Source of the DNA: Methylococcus sp. EFPC2
GTDB lineage: Bacteria; Pseudomonadota; Gammaproteobacteria; Methylococcales; Methylococcaceae
Assembly: GCF_016925495.1 (NCBI RefSeq)
Contig: NZ_CP070491.1
Location: forward strand, 3,596,001-3,660,000
Length of the DNA stretch: 64,000 nucleotides
Reading direction: 5' to 3'
Of this stretch, positions 25,064 to 33,656 are shown piece after piece. The position numbers and the translations under genes are program-made. Position 1 is the stretch's first letter; every line of letters begins with the position of its first letter. Below the pieces are notes generated by a model. It searched no databases and was not told where the DNA came from. It saw only the letters and a list, made by a program, of their open reading frames with translations.

Positions 25064-25462
25064 ATGTCGCTCATCAAAACATTGAATCCCAAGCAGGCCT
25101 ACGACGCGGTGCGGGCCCAACCCAACGCCGTGCTGCTGGACGTGCGCGACCGCATCGAGTTCGCCTTCGTCGGCCATCCCAAGGGGGCGGTCAATATTCC
25201 CTGGAAGGATGCGCCGGACTGGAAGCCCAATCCGAATTTCGTCGACGAGGTGCGCCAGCGCATCGCCAATCCCGACACGCCCATTTTCCTGCTCTGCCGC
25301 AGCGGCCAGCGTTCGCTGGATGCGGCCAAGGCGCTGGCGACTGCGGGTTATCTGGATCTGAGCAATATCGACGAAGGTTTCGAAGGCCCCCTGGATGCCG
25401 ACAAGCACCGCGGCACCCTGGGCGGGTGGCGCTTTTATGGCTTGCCTTGGGAGCAGAATTGA
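25064..25462 (+). CDS. Rhodanese-like domain protein
   Basis: A 132-residue single-domain rhodanese. The active-site loop CRSGQRS contains the persulfide-forming Cys, and the N-terminal DVRDRIEFAFVGHPKGAVNIPW is the conserved rhodanese entry motif. It lacks a signal peptide, so it is cytoplasmic. It probably acts as a sulfur carrier or transferase, partner unknown. An AAGGAA site lies 5 bp before the ATG. Its TGA overlaps the TTG start of the lytic transglycosylase gene. Confidence 0.88.
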   Translation: MSLIKTLNPKQAYDAVRAQPNAVLLDVRDRIEFAFVGHPKGAVNIPWKDAPDWKPNPNFVDEVRQRIANPDTPIFLLCRSGQRSLDAAKALATAGYLDLSNIDEGFEGPLDADKHRGTLGGWRFYGLPWEQN

Positions 25463-27447
25463 GCCACGCCCGGCGAAGTCGTGCCATCTGGGGGGCGACG
25501 CTGGTGCTGGCGTTGCTCTTCGGCTCGGCCGCGCGAGCCGAGTTCGAGGCGCAGCGTCCTCTGTTCGCCAAGGCCGAGGAGGCTCTTGCGCAGAACCGGC
25601 TGGACGAGGCTGACAAGTTGATCGAAGCCCTGCGCGGCTATCCTCTGTATCCCTGGCTCAAGGCCAAGCGCACGGCGCTTTCTCTGGACGATACCGCGTC
25701 AACGGAAGCGATAGACCGTTATCCCTGGACGCGGCAGACCGAGATCCTGCGCGCCCGCTGGCTGGAAAAGCTGGCGAATGCGGGCGACTGGGCCGCCTTC
25801 GAGCGCTATTACCGCGACACCGAGCAGCCGGCCCTGCAATGCGCCCATAACCTGGCGCTGCTGCAGTCAGGCCGGGCCGCGGAGGCCTATGCCGGTGCCG
25901 AAAAGCTTTGGGCCAGCGGCGAGACGCGTCCCGCCCTGTGCGAAAGGCTGTTCGCCGCCTGGCGGACCGGCCCCGGTTTCGATAACGGGCAGATCTGGAA
26001 GCGCTTGAGTCTGGCCCTGCTAAAGAACAACGGGGCTCTGGCTGCTCAACTGGAAGCGCTGTTGCCGCCGGGCGAGCGCGAGCGTGCGGCCTTGCTGCAT
26101 CAGGTTCACGACCATCCCAGGCTGGTTCTCGCCTGCCAGCATAGTGAGCGGCCCGATGCCGTGAGCGCCAGGGTGTTCGTCCACGGCATCGAGCGGCTGG
26201 CCGCGGAAGAGCCGCTGCTGGCGCAGGCCGCCTGGGCCCTGAATCAGCCCCGTTTTCCTCTGGATGCCGAAACGCGTGCGCGGCTGGACCGCAAGCTGGC
26301 GACGAATCTGGCCACCGATCGCTACGATCAGGCCACGGCGTATCTGCTTGCCGTGCCGCCGGCGCACGCCGATGCGCAGACGCGCGCCTGGCGGGTGCGG
26401 GCGGCTTTGCGCCAGCAGGATTGGGTCGGCGTACTCGAGGCTTTGTCCTTGATGTCGCAGGAGGAGCAAAGCCAGGCGCAATGGCGCTACTGGCACGGTC
26501 GGGCGCTGGAAGCCCTGGGTCGCGGCGCGGAAGCCGCCGATCTGTACCGGCAGGCGGCGGTCGAGCGCGATTTCCACGGCTATCTGGCCGCAGACCGCCT
26601 GGGCCAGCCGTATCCTCTAGTCGACCGTCCCGCCGATGTCGATGCGTCCGTGACGCAACGCCTGCTTTCCAGTGAGGCCCTGGTCGCCATAGCCGAGTGG
26701 CGCGCGCTGGGGCGCGACGGCGAAGCGCGCGCGGAGTTTGCCTTCACCCTCCGGTCGCTGGGGCAAGCCGACCAACTGGCCGCGGCCAAGCTGGCCCAGC
26801 AATGGGGCTGGGACGCCCTGGCTATCAGCGCGGCCGCCAAGTCCGGCGCCTGGGACGATTTATCTTTACGCTTCCCGCTGGCTTTTAAACCGGCGGTGAT
26901 GGAGCAGGCCACTCTGCAGGGTTTGAATCCGGCTCTCCTCTACGGCCTGATCCGGCGGGAAAGCGCCTTCGATCCGGGGGCGGGCTCGTCGGTCGGGGCG
27001 CGCGGTCTGATGCAGTTGATGCCGGCCACCGGCGAACAACTCGCGCGTCGCTTCAACGAAAAACTCCCCGGCGGCGACGCCTTGTTCGAGCCGGAACGCA
27101 ATCTGCGCTATGGTTCGGCGTATCTGCGCGGTCTGCTGGACCGCTTCGGCCATTTCGCCCTGGCCGCGGCGGGTTACAATTCGGGGCCTAACCGGGTCGA
27201 TCGCTGGCTGCCCGTTTCTGCGCCGATGCCGGCCGACATCTGGATAGAAACCATCCCGATCGCAGAAACCCGGCAATACGTCAGCGCCATCGTGGCCTAC
27301 GCCGCCGCCTACCAGTTGAGGCTGGGATTGCCGACGGCGCGCATCACGTCCTGGCTGCCGGACGTGCGGCCGGGAAACGGGGCGAACGCCAAGCCGGATC
27401 GGGTGGCGGCGGTGCCGGTATGCGAAAGTGAGAAGGGAACGTACTGA
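25459..27447 (+). CDS. Soluble lytic murein transglycosylase (Slt70-like)
   Basis: A 662-residue periplasmic lytic transglycosylase that cleaves peptidoglycan glycan strands to 1,6-anhydro-muropeptides. It has a signal peptide (about 1-29, ending ARA), a long helical superhelix (about 30-470) and a C-terminal Slt domain. The catalytic Glu lies in IRRESAFDP, followed by GLMQLMP and AAAGYNSGPNRV. I chose the TTG at 25459: it overlaps the upstream stop as TTGA, has GGGAG 5 bp before it, and gives a compact RRSR signal peptide. An in-frame ATG at 25426 would add 11 residues and lies inside the rhodanese gene. Confidence 0.9.
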   Translation: MSHARRSRAIWGATLVLALLFGSAARAEFEAQRPLFAKAEEALAQNRLDEADKLIEALRGYPLYPWLKAKRTALSLDDTASTEAIDRYPWTRQTEILRARWLEKLANAGDWAAFERYYRDTEQPALQCAHNLALLQSGRAAEAYAGAEKLWASGETRPALCERLFAAWRTGPGFDNGQIWKRLSLALLKNNGALAAQLEALLPPGERERAALLHQVHDHPRLVLACQHSERPDAVSARVFVHGIERLAAEEPLLAQAAWALNQPRFPLDAETRARLDRKLATNLATDRYDQATAYLLAVPPAHADAQTRAWRVRAALRQQDWVGVLEALSLMSQEEQSQAQWRYWHGRALEALGRGAEAADLYRQAAVERDFHGYLAADRLGQPYPLVDRPADVDASVTQRLLSSEALVAIAEWRALGRDGEARAEFAFTLRSLGQADQLAAAKLAQQWGWDALAISAAAKSGAWDDLSLRFPLAFKPAVMEQATLQGLNPALLYGLIRRESAFDPGAGSSVGARGLMQLMPATGEQLARRFNEKLPGGDALFEPERNLRYGSAYLRGLLDRFGHFALAAAGYNSGPNRVDRWLPVSAPMPADIWIETIPIAETRQYVSAIVAYAAAYQLRLGLPTARITSWLPDVRPGNGANAKPDRVAAVPVCESEKGTY

Positions 27448-27515
27448 ATTTATTCTCCGGCTGAGGGATAATGGTCGCCTTTTATCAGCGCGCGCTCCAG
27501 GAAACTATAACTACA

Positions 27516-28031
27516 ATGCAAAAGCAGCACAGCTACACCCGGGACGAATTGCTACAGTGCGGCCGGGGTGAAATGTTCGGCCCCGGCAATGCCCAGCTCC
27601 CCTTGCCCCCCATGCTGATGTTCGACCGCATCAGCCATATCGACTCGAAAGGCGGCACCCACGACAAGGGACTCATCGTCGCCGAACTGGATATCCAGCC
27701 CGATCTGTGGTTTTTCGGCTGCCATTTTCAGGGCGATCCCGTCATGCCGGGCTGCCTGGGGTTGGACGCCATGTGGCAGATGGTCGGCTTCTATCTGGGC
27801 TGGATGGGTGGCCAGGGACGAGGCCGGGCGCTGGGCGTGGGCGAAGTGAAGTTTCGCGGCCAGGTCTTGCCGCAGCATAAACAGGTGACCTACCGTATCA
27901 ACCTGAAGCGGGTGATACTGCGCAAGCTGGTCATGGGTATCGCCGACGCCGAGATGGAGTGCGACGGTAAGATAATTTACGAGGCGGTCGACTTGCGGGT
28001 GGGCCTCTTCACTTCCACAGACGCTTTCTGA
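27516..28031 (+). CDS. fabA: 3-hydroxydecanoyl-ACP dehydratase/isomerase
   Basis: A 171-residue bifunctional enzyme that dehydrates 3-hydroxydecanoyl-ACP and isomerises trans-2- to cis-3-decenoyl-ACP, the branch point to unsaturated fatty acids. Catalytic His70 and Asp84 fall at the E. coli positions in WFFGCHF and [10 protein letters not shown]. An in-frame ATG at 27471 would add 15 residues; 27516 matches the E. coli N terminus. fabB follows after 13 bp, the classical fabA-fabB pair. Confidence 0.96.
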   Translation: MQKQHSYTRDELLQCGRGEMFGPGNAQLPLPPMLMFDRISHIDSKGGTHDKGLIVAELDIQPDLWFFGCHFQGDPVMPGCLGLDAMWQMVGFYLGWMGGQGRGRALGVGEVKFRGQVLPQHKQVTYRINLKRVILRKLVMGIADAEMECDGKIIYEAVDLRVGLFTSTDAF

Positions 28032-28044
28032 GGGAGTTGCCGAG

Positions 28045-29262
28045 ATGAGACGAGTAGTGGTTACCGGCCTGGGTGTCGTGTCCAGCCTGGGCAACAACAA
28101 GCATGAAGTTACCGACGCGTTGCGCGAGGGCCGTTCAGGCCTGGCGCTCAGCGAGGAATACCGCGAGCTGAATTTCCGCAGCCATGTTTATGGCCCCATT
28201 CGGCTCGACGTGGACGAGCTGATCGACCGCAAGATACGCCGCTTCATGGGCGATGGTGCGGCCTTCAACTATCTGGCCATGCAGGAAGCCATCGCTGACG
28301 CCGGCCTGGAGGCGGACGACGTTTCCAATCCGCGCACCGGTCTGATCATGGGCTCGGGTGGTCCGTCCACGGGCAACATGCTGTTGGCCTGGGACAGTTT
28401 CCGGGAAAAAGGCGTGAAGAAGGTCGGCCCCTACATGGTGCCTCGCTCCATGTCCAACACCAACTCCGCCTGCCTGGCGACGCCTTTCAAGATCAAGGGC
28501 GTGAACTATTCCATCAGCTCGGCCTGCGCCACCAGCGCCCACTGTATAGGCAGCGGTGCCGAACAGATCCAGCTAGGCAAGCAGGACATCGTATTCGCCG
28601 GCGGCGGCGAGGAAATCCACTGGACCATGACGGTGCTGTTCGACGCCATGGGCGCCCTGTCCTCCAAGTACAACGACACTCCGGAAACGGCCTCGCGCCC
28701 CTACGACGAGACCCGCGACGGCTTTGTCATTTCCGGCGGCGGCGGGGTGCTGGTGCTGGAAGAACTGGAGCACGCCAAGGCGCGCGGCGCGAAGATCTAT
28801 GGCGAACTGGTGGGCTACGGTGCCACTTCGGACGGTTACGATATGGTGCAGCCCTCCGGCGAAGGCGCGGTGCGCTGCATGCTGCAAGCCATGGCAACCA
28901 CCGCGGGCTCGATCGATTACATCAATGCCCACGGCACCAGCACACCGGTCGGTGATCTCAAGGAGTTGCAGGCGGTGCGTGAAGTCTTCGGCGACCACAT
29001 TCCGCCCATCGCCTCGACCAAGTCCCTGACCGGCCATGCCCTGGGCGCAGCGGGCGTGCACGAGGCGATCTACTCGCTGCTGATGCTGGAAGCCGGCTTC
29101 ATCGCCGCCTCGGCCAACATCACCCAGCTCGACCCGCAGGCCGATGGTGTGCCGGTGGTGCGCCAGCGTATCGACAACCCCAAGCTCGACACCGTCATGT
29201 CCAACAGCTTCGGTTTCGGCGGCACCAACGCCACCCTGATCTTCCAGCGCTATGCCGGATAA
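28045..29262 (+). CDS. fabB: Beta-ketoacyl-ACP synthase I
   Basis: A 405-residue condensing enzyme that elongates the cis-3-decenoyl-ACP made by FabA. The Cys-His-His triad is visible: Cys161 in SSACATS, one His in [11 protein letters not shown] and one in [10 protein letters not shown]. Length equals E. coli FabB. It is co-transcribed with fabA, and its last 11 bases overlap ttcA. Confidence 0.96.
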   Translation: MRRVVVTGLGVVSSLGNNKHEVTDALREGRSGLALSEEYRELNFRSHVYGPIRLDVDELIDRKIRRFMGDGAAFNYLAMQEAIADAGLEADDVSNPRTGLIMGSGGPSTGNMLLAWDSFREKGVKKVGPYMVPRSMSNTNSACLATPFKIKGVNYSISSACATSAHCIGSGAEQIQLGKQDIVFAGGGEEIHWTMTVLFDAMGALSSKYNDTPETASRPYDETRDGFVISGGGGVLVLEELEHAKARGAKIYGELVGYGATSDGYDMVQPSGEGAVRCMLQAMATTAGSIDYINAHGTSTPVGDLKELQAVREVFGDHIPPIASTKSLTGHALGAAGVHEAIYSLLMLEAGFIAASANITQLDPQADGVPVVRQRIDNPKLDTVMSNSFGFGGTNATLIFQRYAG

Positions 29263-30205
29263 GGCCGCCGCGCGATCCGCTCCGCCCGAATCGGGCGGGG
29301 CGATCGCCGAACACCCCATCGTATTCACGCCCCCCGCCCACTACCGGCCCGAAGGCCTGAGCGAGCGGCGGCGCTTCGAATACAACAAGTTGAAGAAGCG
29401 CCTGCGTCGCCTGGTCGGCGAGGCCATCGCCGACTTCAACATGATCGCCGAGGGCGACAAGGTGATGGTGTGTTTGTCGGGCGGCAAGGATTCCTACACC
29501 CTGCTGGACATCCTTCTGAGCCTGCGGGTGAACGCGCCAGTGTACTTCGACATCGTCGCCGTCAACCTGGACCAGAAGCAGCCCGGCTTCCCCGAGCACG
29601 TGTTGCCGGAATATCTCGCCGGCATCGGGGTGCCTTACCACATTATCGAGCAGGATACCTACAGCGTGGTCAAACGGGTGGTGCCCGAGGGCCAGACCAC
29701 CTGCGGGCTATGCTCGCGTCTGCGGCGCGGCGCGCTCTACCGTTACGCGTCGGATAACGGCGTTACCAAGATCGCTCTAGGCCACCATCGCGACGACATC
29801 CTGGAGACCTTTTTCCTCAACCTGTTCCACGGCGGCAATCTCAAGGCCATGCCGCCCAAGCTGTTGAGCGACAACCGCAAGCACATCGTCATCCGTCCGC
29901 TGGCCTACTGCAAGGAGCGCGACATCGAGGCCTACGCGCGCATCCGCGACTTCCCCATCATCCCTTGCAATCTCTGCGGCTCGCAGGAAAACCTGCAGCG
30001 CCGAGCGATGAAGGAAATGCTCAAGGAGTGGGAAAAGAAAACGCCGGGCCGGCTGGACTCCATCTTTTCCGCGCTGCAAAGCGTTGCTCCTTCGCAACTG
30101 GCCGACCGCACCCTGTTCGATTTCGCCAACCTGGAATCCCTGCGCGGCGGCGCCGCGGAGTCGGCGGCGGACGAGTCAGACGGGCTCGACATCCTCGGCG
30201 CCTGA
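29252..30205 (+). CDS. ttcA: tRNA 2-thiocytidine(32) biosynthesis protein TtcA
   Basis: A 317-residue PP-loop ATPase that adds sulfur to C32 of certain tRNAs. The PP-loop SGGKDS is at 76-81. The Fe-S cluster cysteines are Cys151 and Cys154 (CGLC), and a further Cys lies in the CNLCGSQEN motif. It begins inside the end of fabB (11-nt overlap), so it is probably the third gene of that operon. The first 35 residues, with an AEHPIVFTP segment, are a poorly conserved extension. Confidence 0.95.
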   Translation: MPDKAAARSAPPESGGAIAEHPIVFTPPAHYRPEGLSERRRFEYNKLKKRLRRLVGEAIADFNMIAEGDKVMVCLSGGKDSYTLLDILLSLRVNAPVYFDIVAVNLDQKQPGFPEHVLPEYLAGIGVPYHIIEQDTYSVVKRVVPEGQTTCGLCSRLRRGALYRYASDNGVTKIALGHHRDDILETFFLNLFHGGNLKAMPPKLLSDNRKHIVIRPLAYCKERDIEAYARIRDFPIIPCNLCGSQENLQRRAMKEMLKEWEKKTPGRLDSIFSALQSVAPSQLADRTLFDFANLESLRGGAAESAADESDGLDILGA

Positions 30206-30350
30206 GGGCGCAGTTTGAAATAGCGAGGCTTTTCGACTCGACAGGAAGGATACCGGTAGGAGCGACCGATAGGTCAAGTGGATTGCATCGCCGCGGCGAA
30301 AGTCCTATCGTGCCGACTCCACAACCATGGAAAAACGAGGGGTAAGCGCT

Positions 30351-30611
30351 ATGAACAAACTACTTGGTTTCATCCTCGCTCTGATCGTTACCGCTCCCGC
30401 GTTCGCGGGCAAAACCTACCAGGTGACCGGCCCGGTCGTGGAGATCACCGACACCGCCGTCGTCGTGCAAAAGGGAAAGGAAAAGTGGGAAATCGCCAAA
30501 TCTGCCAGCACGCCGGTTAAAGGTGATTTGCAAAAAGGATCGAAAGTGACGGTGGAATACACGATGTCGGCGACCAATATCGAAGTCAAACCCGGCGCGC
30601 CCAAGAAATAA
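30351..30611 (+). CDS. Small secreted protein of unknown function
   Basis: An 86-residue protein with a signal peptide (MNKLLGFILALIVTAPAFA, cleavage after AFA) and a mature part of about 67 residues, Lys-rich and beta-strand-like (TGPVVEITDTAVVVQKGKEKW, SKVTVEYT). This pattern suggests a small OB-like or beta-barrel domain. A GAGGGG ribosome-binding site lies 8 bp before ATG 30351. I do not recognise the family. It stands alone, followed by a REP-like palindrome 17 bp after the stop. Confidence 0.7.
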   Translation: MNKLLGFILALIVTAPAFAGKTYQVTGPVVEITDTAVVVQKGKEKWEIAKSASTPVKGDLQKGSKVTVEYTMSATNIEVKPGAPKK

Positions 30612-30627
30612 CCCCAGCTCGAAGTAG

Positions 30628-30654
30628 GGCGGATACCCGGCAGGGTGATCCGCC
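30628..30654. repeat. REP-like palindrome (GGCGGAT...ATCCGCC)
   Basis: A 7-bp perfect arm GGCGGAT/ATCCGCC is extended by ACCC/GGGT around a GGCA loop, with one bulged G. It is preceded by GTAG. Intergenic palindromes of this look are common as dispersed REP-type elements; it may also act as a transcription stop for the small secreted protein gene. Confidence 0.5.
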
Positions 30655-30737
30655 AATCAAGCAGCGGAAAATCAAACCATCCTCGACTCATCACAAAACG
30701 CTGGGGAACGGCTGGCACCGTGGAGCGTTTTCCCTCC

Positions 30738-30766
30738 GGCGGAACCGAATAAAAACCGGTTCCGCC
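30738..30766. repeat. Palindrome GGCGGAACCG / CGGTTCCGCC next to a stop codon
   Basis: A perfect 10-bp inverted repeat with a 9-nt A-rich loop directly abuts the stop codon of the leftward caspase-like gene. It shares the GGCGGA/TCCGCC ends with the palindrome 85 bp away. It could terminate the leftward transcript, or be a second REP-like unit. Confidence 0.5.
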
Positions 30767-31384
30767 TTACGCAGGTGCCGAAACCGTATTACTCCCCTTA
30801 CAATCGAACCATTGGATGTGATCCAGTTGGGCCAGCACGTACTCGTTGTCCCGAGCCTCGAAGCTTGAACGGGTGCCGAAATCCGGGTCCGATGAGATGA
30901 AACTGCCGGGCCAGCCCCCGACAAGGATACTGAAATAGCGCCTCATCCCCAACGCCTTCCCGAGGATAGATGCGAGGCATTCTCCCTTCTTATTGTTTTT
31001 GACAATTAAATCAGCAGCCGGTACGCGTGCGGCACCCGTGGGGTTTTTCATCTTCGAGCTACCCCCGCCGAAGCAGGTGATGAGCAGAATGCTCTGGTGG
31101 CTCTTGGCCAGGCCGCCTGTCTCGAGCATTTCGGCCAGCTCACTCGCCGTGATCGCCACATCGCCCGCCTTGCCGTTCATTGCCAACGTACCGTCGCCCA
31201 AGTCGCCGTGGCCCGCGATTATGAGAAGGTCATCGTCCCCGACGTCCCTTAGGGTCACAGGTGGTCTCTGCCAAACGATTACTTCAAACTTCAGCCCGCT
31301 TTTGCGCAGGTCTTCTACATCCTCTTTCAGGACATCGTCTTCGGAATAATTCTTGAATGGGAAGAACAGAAAAATCTTGGCCAT
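30767..31384 (-). CDS. Caspase-fold (clan CD) cysteine peptidase candidate
   Basis: A 205-residue protein with no signal peptide or membrane segment. Alternating strands and helices carry a putative His/Cys dyad: His59 in LLIIAGHGD and Cys104 in ILLITCFGGG, 45 residues apart. This is the arrangement of clan CD peptidases (caspases, metacaspases, CHAT). Other strands are KIFLFFPF, KFEVIVW and RYFSILVGG. No prodomain or obvious small subunit is seen. A GGAGG site lies 6 bp before the ATG at 31384. It is divergent (80 bp) from a kinase-like small protein. The fold and dyad are inference from motif spacing; no close family is recognised. Confidence 0.6.
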   Translation of the reverse strand: MAKIFLFFPFKNYSEDDVLKEDVEDLRKSGLKFEVIVWQRPPVTLRDVGDDDLLIIAGHGDLGDGTLAMNGKAGDVAITASELAEMLETGGLAKSHQSILLITCFGGGSSKMKNPTGAARVPAADLIVKNNKKGECLASILGKALGMRRYFSILVGGWPGSFISSDPDFGTRSSFEARDNEYVLAQLDHIQWFDCKGSNTVSAPA

Positions 31385-31464
31385 GATGCACCTCCAGTCG
31401 CAGGGCCCGGCGAATCTATCTTCGAGGTAACCGGCGCTGCGCGCCACGAAAGGAAAACGAAGCC

Positions 31465-31869
31465 ATGAACGACCAGACACAGACACCCTCAACGACGCCA
31501 ACAGGCGCAGCGTCCGCGTTGACCGTGGAGTTAGGGGCCACGCGGGCTGTGCTGCTGGTTGGGAGGATGGCTATCAAGGTTCCGCGGTTGAGTACATGGC
31601 GGACGTTCTTGAATGGGCTGCTCGCCAACATGCAAGAGCGTGAGTTCTGGCGCACGCGGTGGGCTGAGTTATGCCCTGTGCTGTTTTCGCTTCCCGGCGG
31701 ATGGCTGGTTGTAATGCCAAGAGCGAAGCCACTGACGGATGCGGATTGGTGCGCGTTTGACACGGAAGAGTTCATCGAACGGAGCGACGGAGTAATCCCG
31801 GTCGAAGAAAAGCAAGACTCGTTCGGATGGCTGAATGGGCGCATCGTGGCAATTGACTATGGCACCTAA
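31465..31869 (+). CDS. Minimal kinase-like (probable pseudokinase) protein
   Basis: A 134-residue protein that reads like a miniature protein-kinase fold. MAIKVP resembles the VAIK beta3 strand, FLNGLLANMQEREFW an alphaC helix, LCPVLFSLPGGWLVVMPRA the beta4-beta5 hinge, and GWLNGRIVAIDYG a catalytic-loop Asn plus a DYG in place of DFG. The HxD catalytic loop is not complete (KQDSFGWLN), so activity is doubtful. I recall similar short proteins from phages and integrated elements, but cannot verify this. It is divergent from the caspase-like gene, which suggests joint regulation. Base composition seems somewhat less GC-rich than the core genes. Confidence 0.55.
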   Translation: MNDQTQTPSTTPTGAASALTVELGATRAVLLVGRMAIKVPRLSTWRTFLNGLLANMQEREFWRTRWAELCPVLFSLPGGWLVVMPRAKPLTDADWCAFDTEEFIERSDGVIPVEEKQDSFGWLNGRIVAIDYGT

Positions 31870-32013
31870 CTTCGGGGTTGTCGTCAGGGGCGGTGCCGGC
31901 GTGGCGATATAATGATCGCTGCTACGCAGCCGTTTCGCGTGGTTCACTGACGTCGCACTAACGATAGTGCAAAGTAACCCGTTTTCCAGCGCCTCCCGGA
32001 GAACCGCACGGTT

Positions 32014-32661
32014 TCATCGCGCTCCATCTCCCACAAAAGGATTAGTTCGCCGTTCGTCGCCGAAGGTGGATACCGGTCCGTGTCCCGGTATGAAAACCAC
32101 ATCATCGCCGAGCGGAAATAATTTTTCGCGGATACTGCGGATGAGCGCGTCGTAGTCGCCGCGGGGGAAGTCGGTGCGGCCTATGGAACCTTTGAACAGA
32201 ACGTCGCCGACGATGGCGAGGCGCGCTTGGCGGTGGAAGAAGACGATGTGGCCGGGGGTGTGGCCGGGGCAGTGCAGGACTTCCAGGGTTTCGTCGCCGA
32301 ACTGCACGGTGTCGCCCTCTTCCAGCCAGCGGTCGGGGGTGAAGGGTTCGACGGGCGGAAAGCCGAACATCTCGCATTGCTTGGGCAGCAGGTCTATCCA
32401 GAACTGGTCTTCCTTTTGCGGCCCTTCGATGGGGATGCCCAGCCGCTGGGCCAGTTCGGCAGTGCCGCCGGCGTGGTCGATGTGGGGATGGGTCAGGAGG
32501 ATCTTGACCAGGCGCACGCCCGCTTCTTTCGCCGCGGCGAGAATTTCGTCCAGATCGCCGCCCGGGTCTATCGCCACGCCTACTCCCGTTTCATCGGTCC
32601 ACAGCAGCGTGCAGTTTTGCTGCAGAGGGGTGACGGCAATGACTTGGGCTTTTAGGCTCAT
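32014..32661 (-). CDS. gloC: GloC/YcbL-type glyoxalase II (MBL-fold hydrolase)
   Basis: A 215-residue metallo-beta-lactamase-fold hydrolase. The metal motif THPHIDH gives His58, His60, Asp62 and His63; LHCPGHTPGHIVFF, GDVLFKGSIGR and FIPGHGP supply the rest. Length and sequence track E. coli YcbL (GloC), which hydrolyses S-lactoylglutathione with a minimal C-terminal domain. A longer glyoxalase II (gloB) is at 2422, so both types coexist. A DUF6524-type membrane gene lies 9 bp upstream, so the two are probably one transcript. Confidence 0.9.
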   Translation of the reverse strand: MSLKAQVIAVTPLQQNCTLLWTDETGVGVAIDPGGDLDEILAAAKEAGVRLVKILLTHPHIDHAGGTAELAQRLGIPIEGPQKEDQFWIDLLPKQCEMFGFPPVEPFTPDRWLEEGDTVQFGDETLEVLHCPGHTPGHIVFFHRQARLAIVGDVLFKGSIGRTDFPRGDYDALIRSIREKLFPLGDDVVFIPGHGPVSTFGDERRTNPFVGDGAR

Positions 32662-32670
32662 GGGCGCCCC

Positions 32671-33108
32671 TCAATCGGCTTCATCGACGTCCACCTGCCC
32701 GGTCAGGCGCCGGTGTAAGTGCGACCAGGACAGGCCGACGGCGAGCACGATGGCTACGACCACGAGAGTGAGGTAGGTGATGACGACCTGATCGTCCGCG
32801 GCGAACAAATCGAGCTCTGCCGCGAACCAGATGATGCCGGCGCACAGCGCCACAGTCAGAACCACTCCGAAAAAGCCGAGGGATAAACGGGTGGCATTGA
32901 GGAAGATCGCCCATCCAGCCAGCAACACGGCGCCAGCTAGGAATTTGAGGGCGTGGGAGTCTGCCCAGGACTTGTCCGGCCCGTCGTAGGTCGGCACGAT
33001 CAGCCAGTGGAAATAGGACAAGCCGCCGGGGTTATAGGTGGCGAAGACCAGTAGCAGCGCCAGGGCAAAACGGACGAGAAAGCCGCTGGGACCGAAAGTG
33101 TTATTCAT
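32671..33108 (-). CDS. DUF6524-like inner-membrane protein
   Basis: A 145-residue protein with four predicted membrane helices. The start GFLVRFALALLLVFATYNPGG and the segment SYFHWL look like the DUF6524 family of unknown function. The helix near LKFLAGAVLLAGWAIFLNAT is also typical. It ends 9 bp before gloC in the same direction and is probably co-transcribed. No functional inference is possible beyond membrane location. Confidence 0.75.
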   Translation of the reverse strand: MNNTFGPSGFLVRFALALLLVFATYNPGGLSYFHWLIVPTYDGPDKSWADSHALKFLAGAVLLAGWAIFLNATRLSLGFFGVVLTVALCAGIIWFAAELDLFAADDQVVITYLTLVVVAIVLAVGLSWSHLHRRLTGQVDVDEAD

Positions 33109-33656
33109 GTTTTATCCCTGTAGTTTCGAAAGGGCTCCAGTCGTAGCCCGGCGTGCGTCGTGATAGCCGGGGATCTCGGGAGTGCGCGGCAAAAATATAC
33201 CGCGTGCGCGATCGGCATGGATATCGGCAAAGCGCAGCCAAATGCGATGTCCCGCAGATGATGGGGCCGAGGCGCGGGTCGCATGAGGGTGGACGCGGGG
33301 TCCTTAGTCGCTGACCGGCTTCGGTCCGATGTCTCGGGGAGCCACCAGCCTATCGTCGGTTGGTTTGACGCACACTAAATGGCAGGGGCGAACTCCCCGA
33401 TTACTACGACTGCAGAAGCTTAGATTGTACCCGGCGATTCCGGCATAGGCCGTTGCCAGATCGGCTATGGCCGGGGGTATGCGGCGCGGGGCAACTGGCG
33501 GGCGGTGGGGCGGTCGACACAATACCGGCCGTCCCGGCCGCGGAGGATCAGCCCCGGCGTTGGCCGCACATGCCGAGCAATACGGCGTAGGATCGTTGAA
33601 TGCCCGCCATGCGGGCACCCATGGGCAGTGGCGGGGCTACGTAAGCTCGGTCTGAA
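33109..33656. other. Intergenic region, 548 bp
   Basis: No convincing gene. A 104-residue leftward frame at 33304-33618 (Pro/Arg-rich, four CxxC-free Cys) shows no family features and is probably random. The segment 33467-33550 is extremely GC-rich. The right end carries one copy of a 16-bp palindromic repeat (33603-33618) that recurs at 34655. Confidence 0.5.
33603..33626. repeat. Direct repeat, copy 1 (CCCGCCATGCGGGCAC ... CATGGGC)
   Basis: The 16-bp CCCGCCATGCGGGCAC is itself palindromic (CCCGC-CAT-GCGGG). It is followed one base later by CATGGGC. Copy 2 lies 1052 bp to the right, in the same orientation, on the other side of the DSVLRRH-repeat gene. Confidence 0.7.

Noticed and set aside
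30767-31869. Classical toxin-antitoxin interpretation of the divergent pair
   Set aside because: TA genes are usually co-directional and smaller, and neither protein resembles a known toxin or antitoxin; kept only as an unknown two-gene candidate.
33304-33618. Possible 104-residue leftward gene in the 33.1-33.6 kb gap
   Set aside because: Pro/Arg-rich without domains, no ribosome-binding site, and it overlaps the palindromic repeat; left as non-coding.
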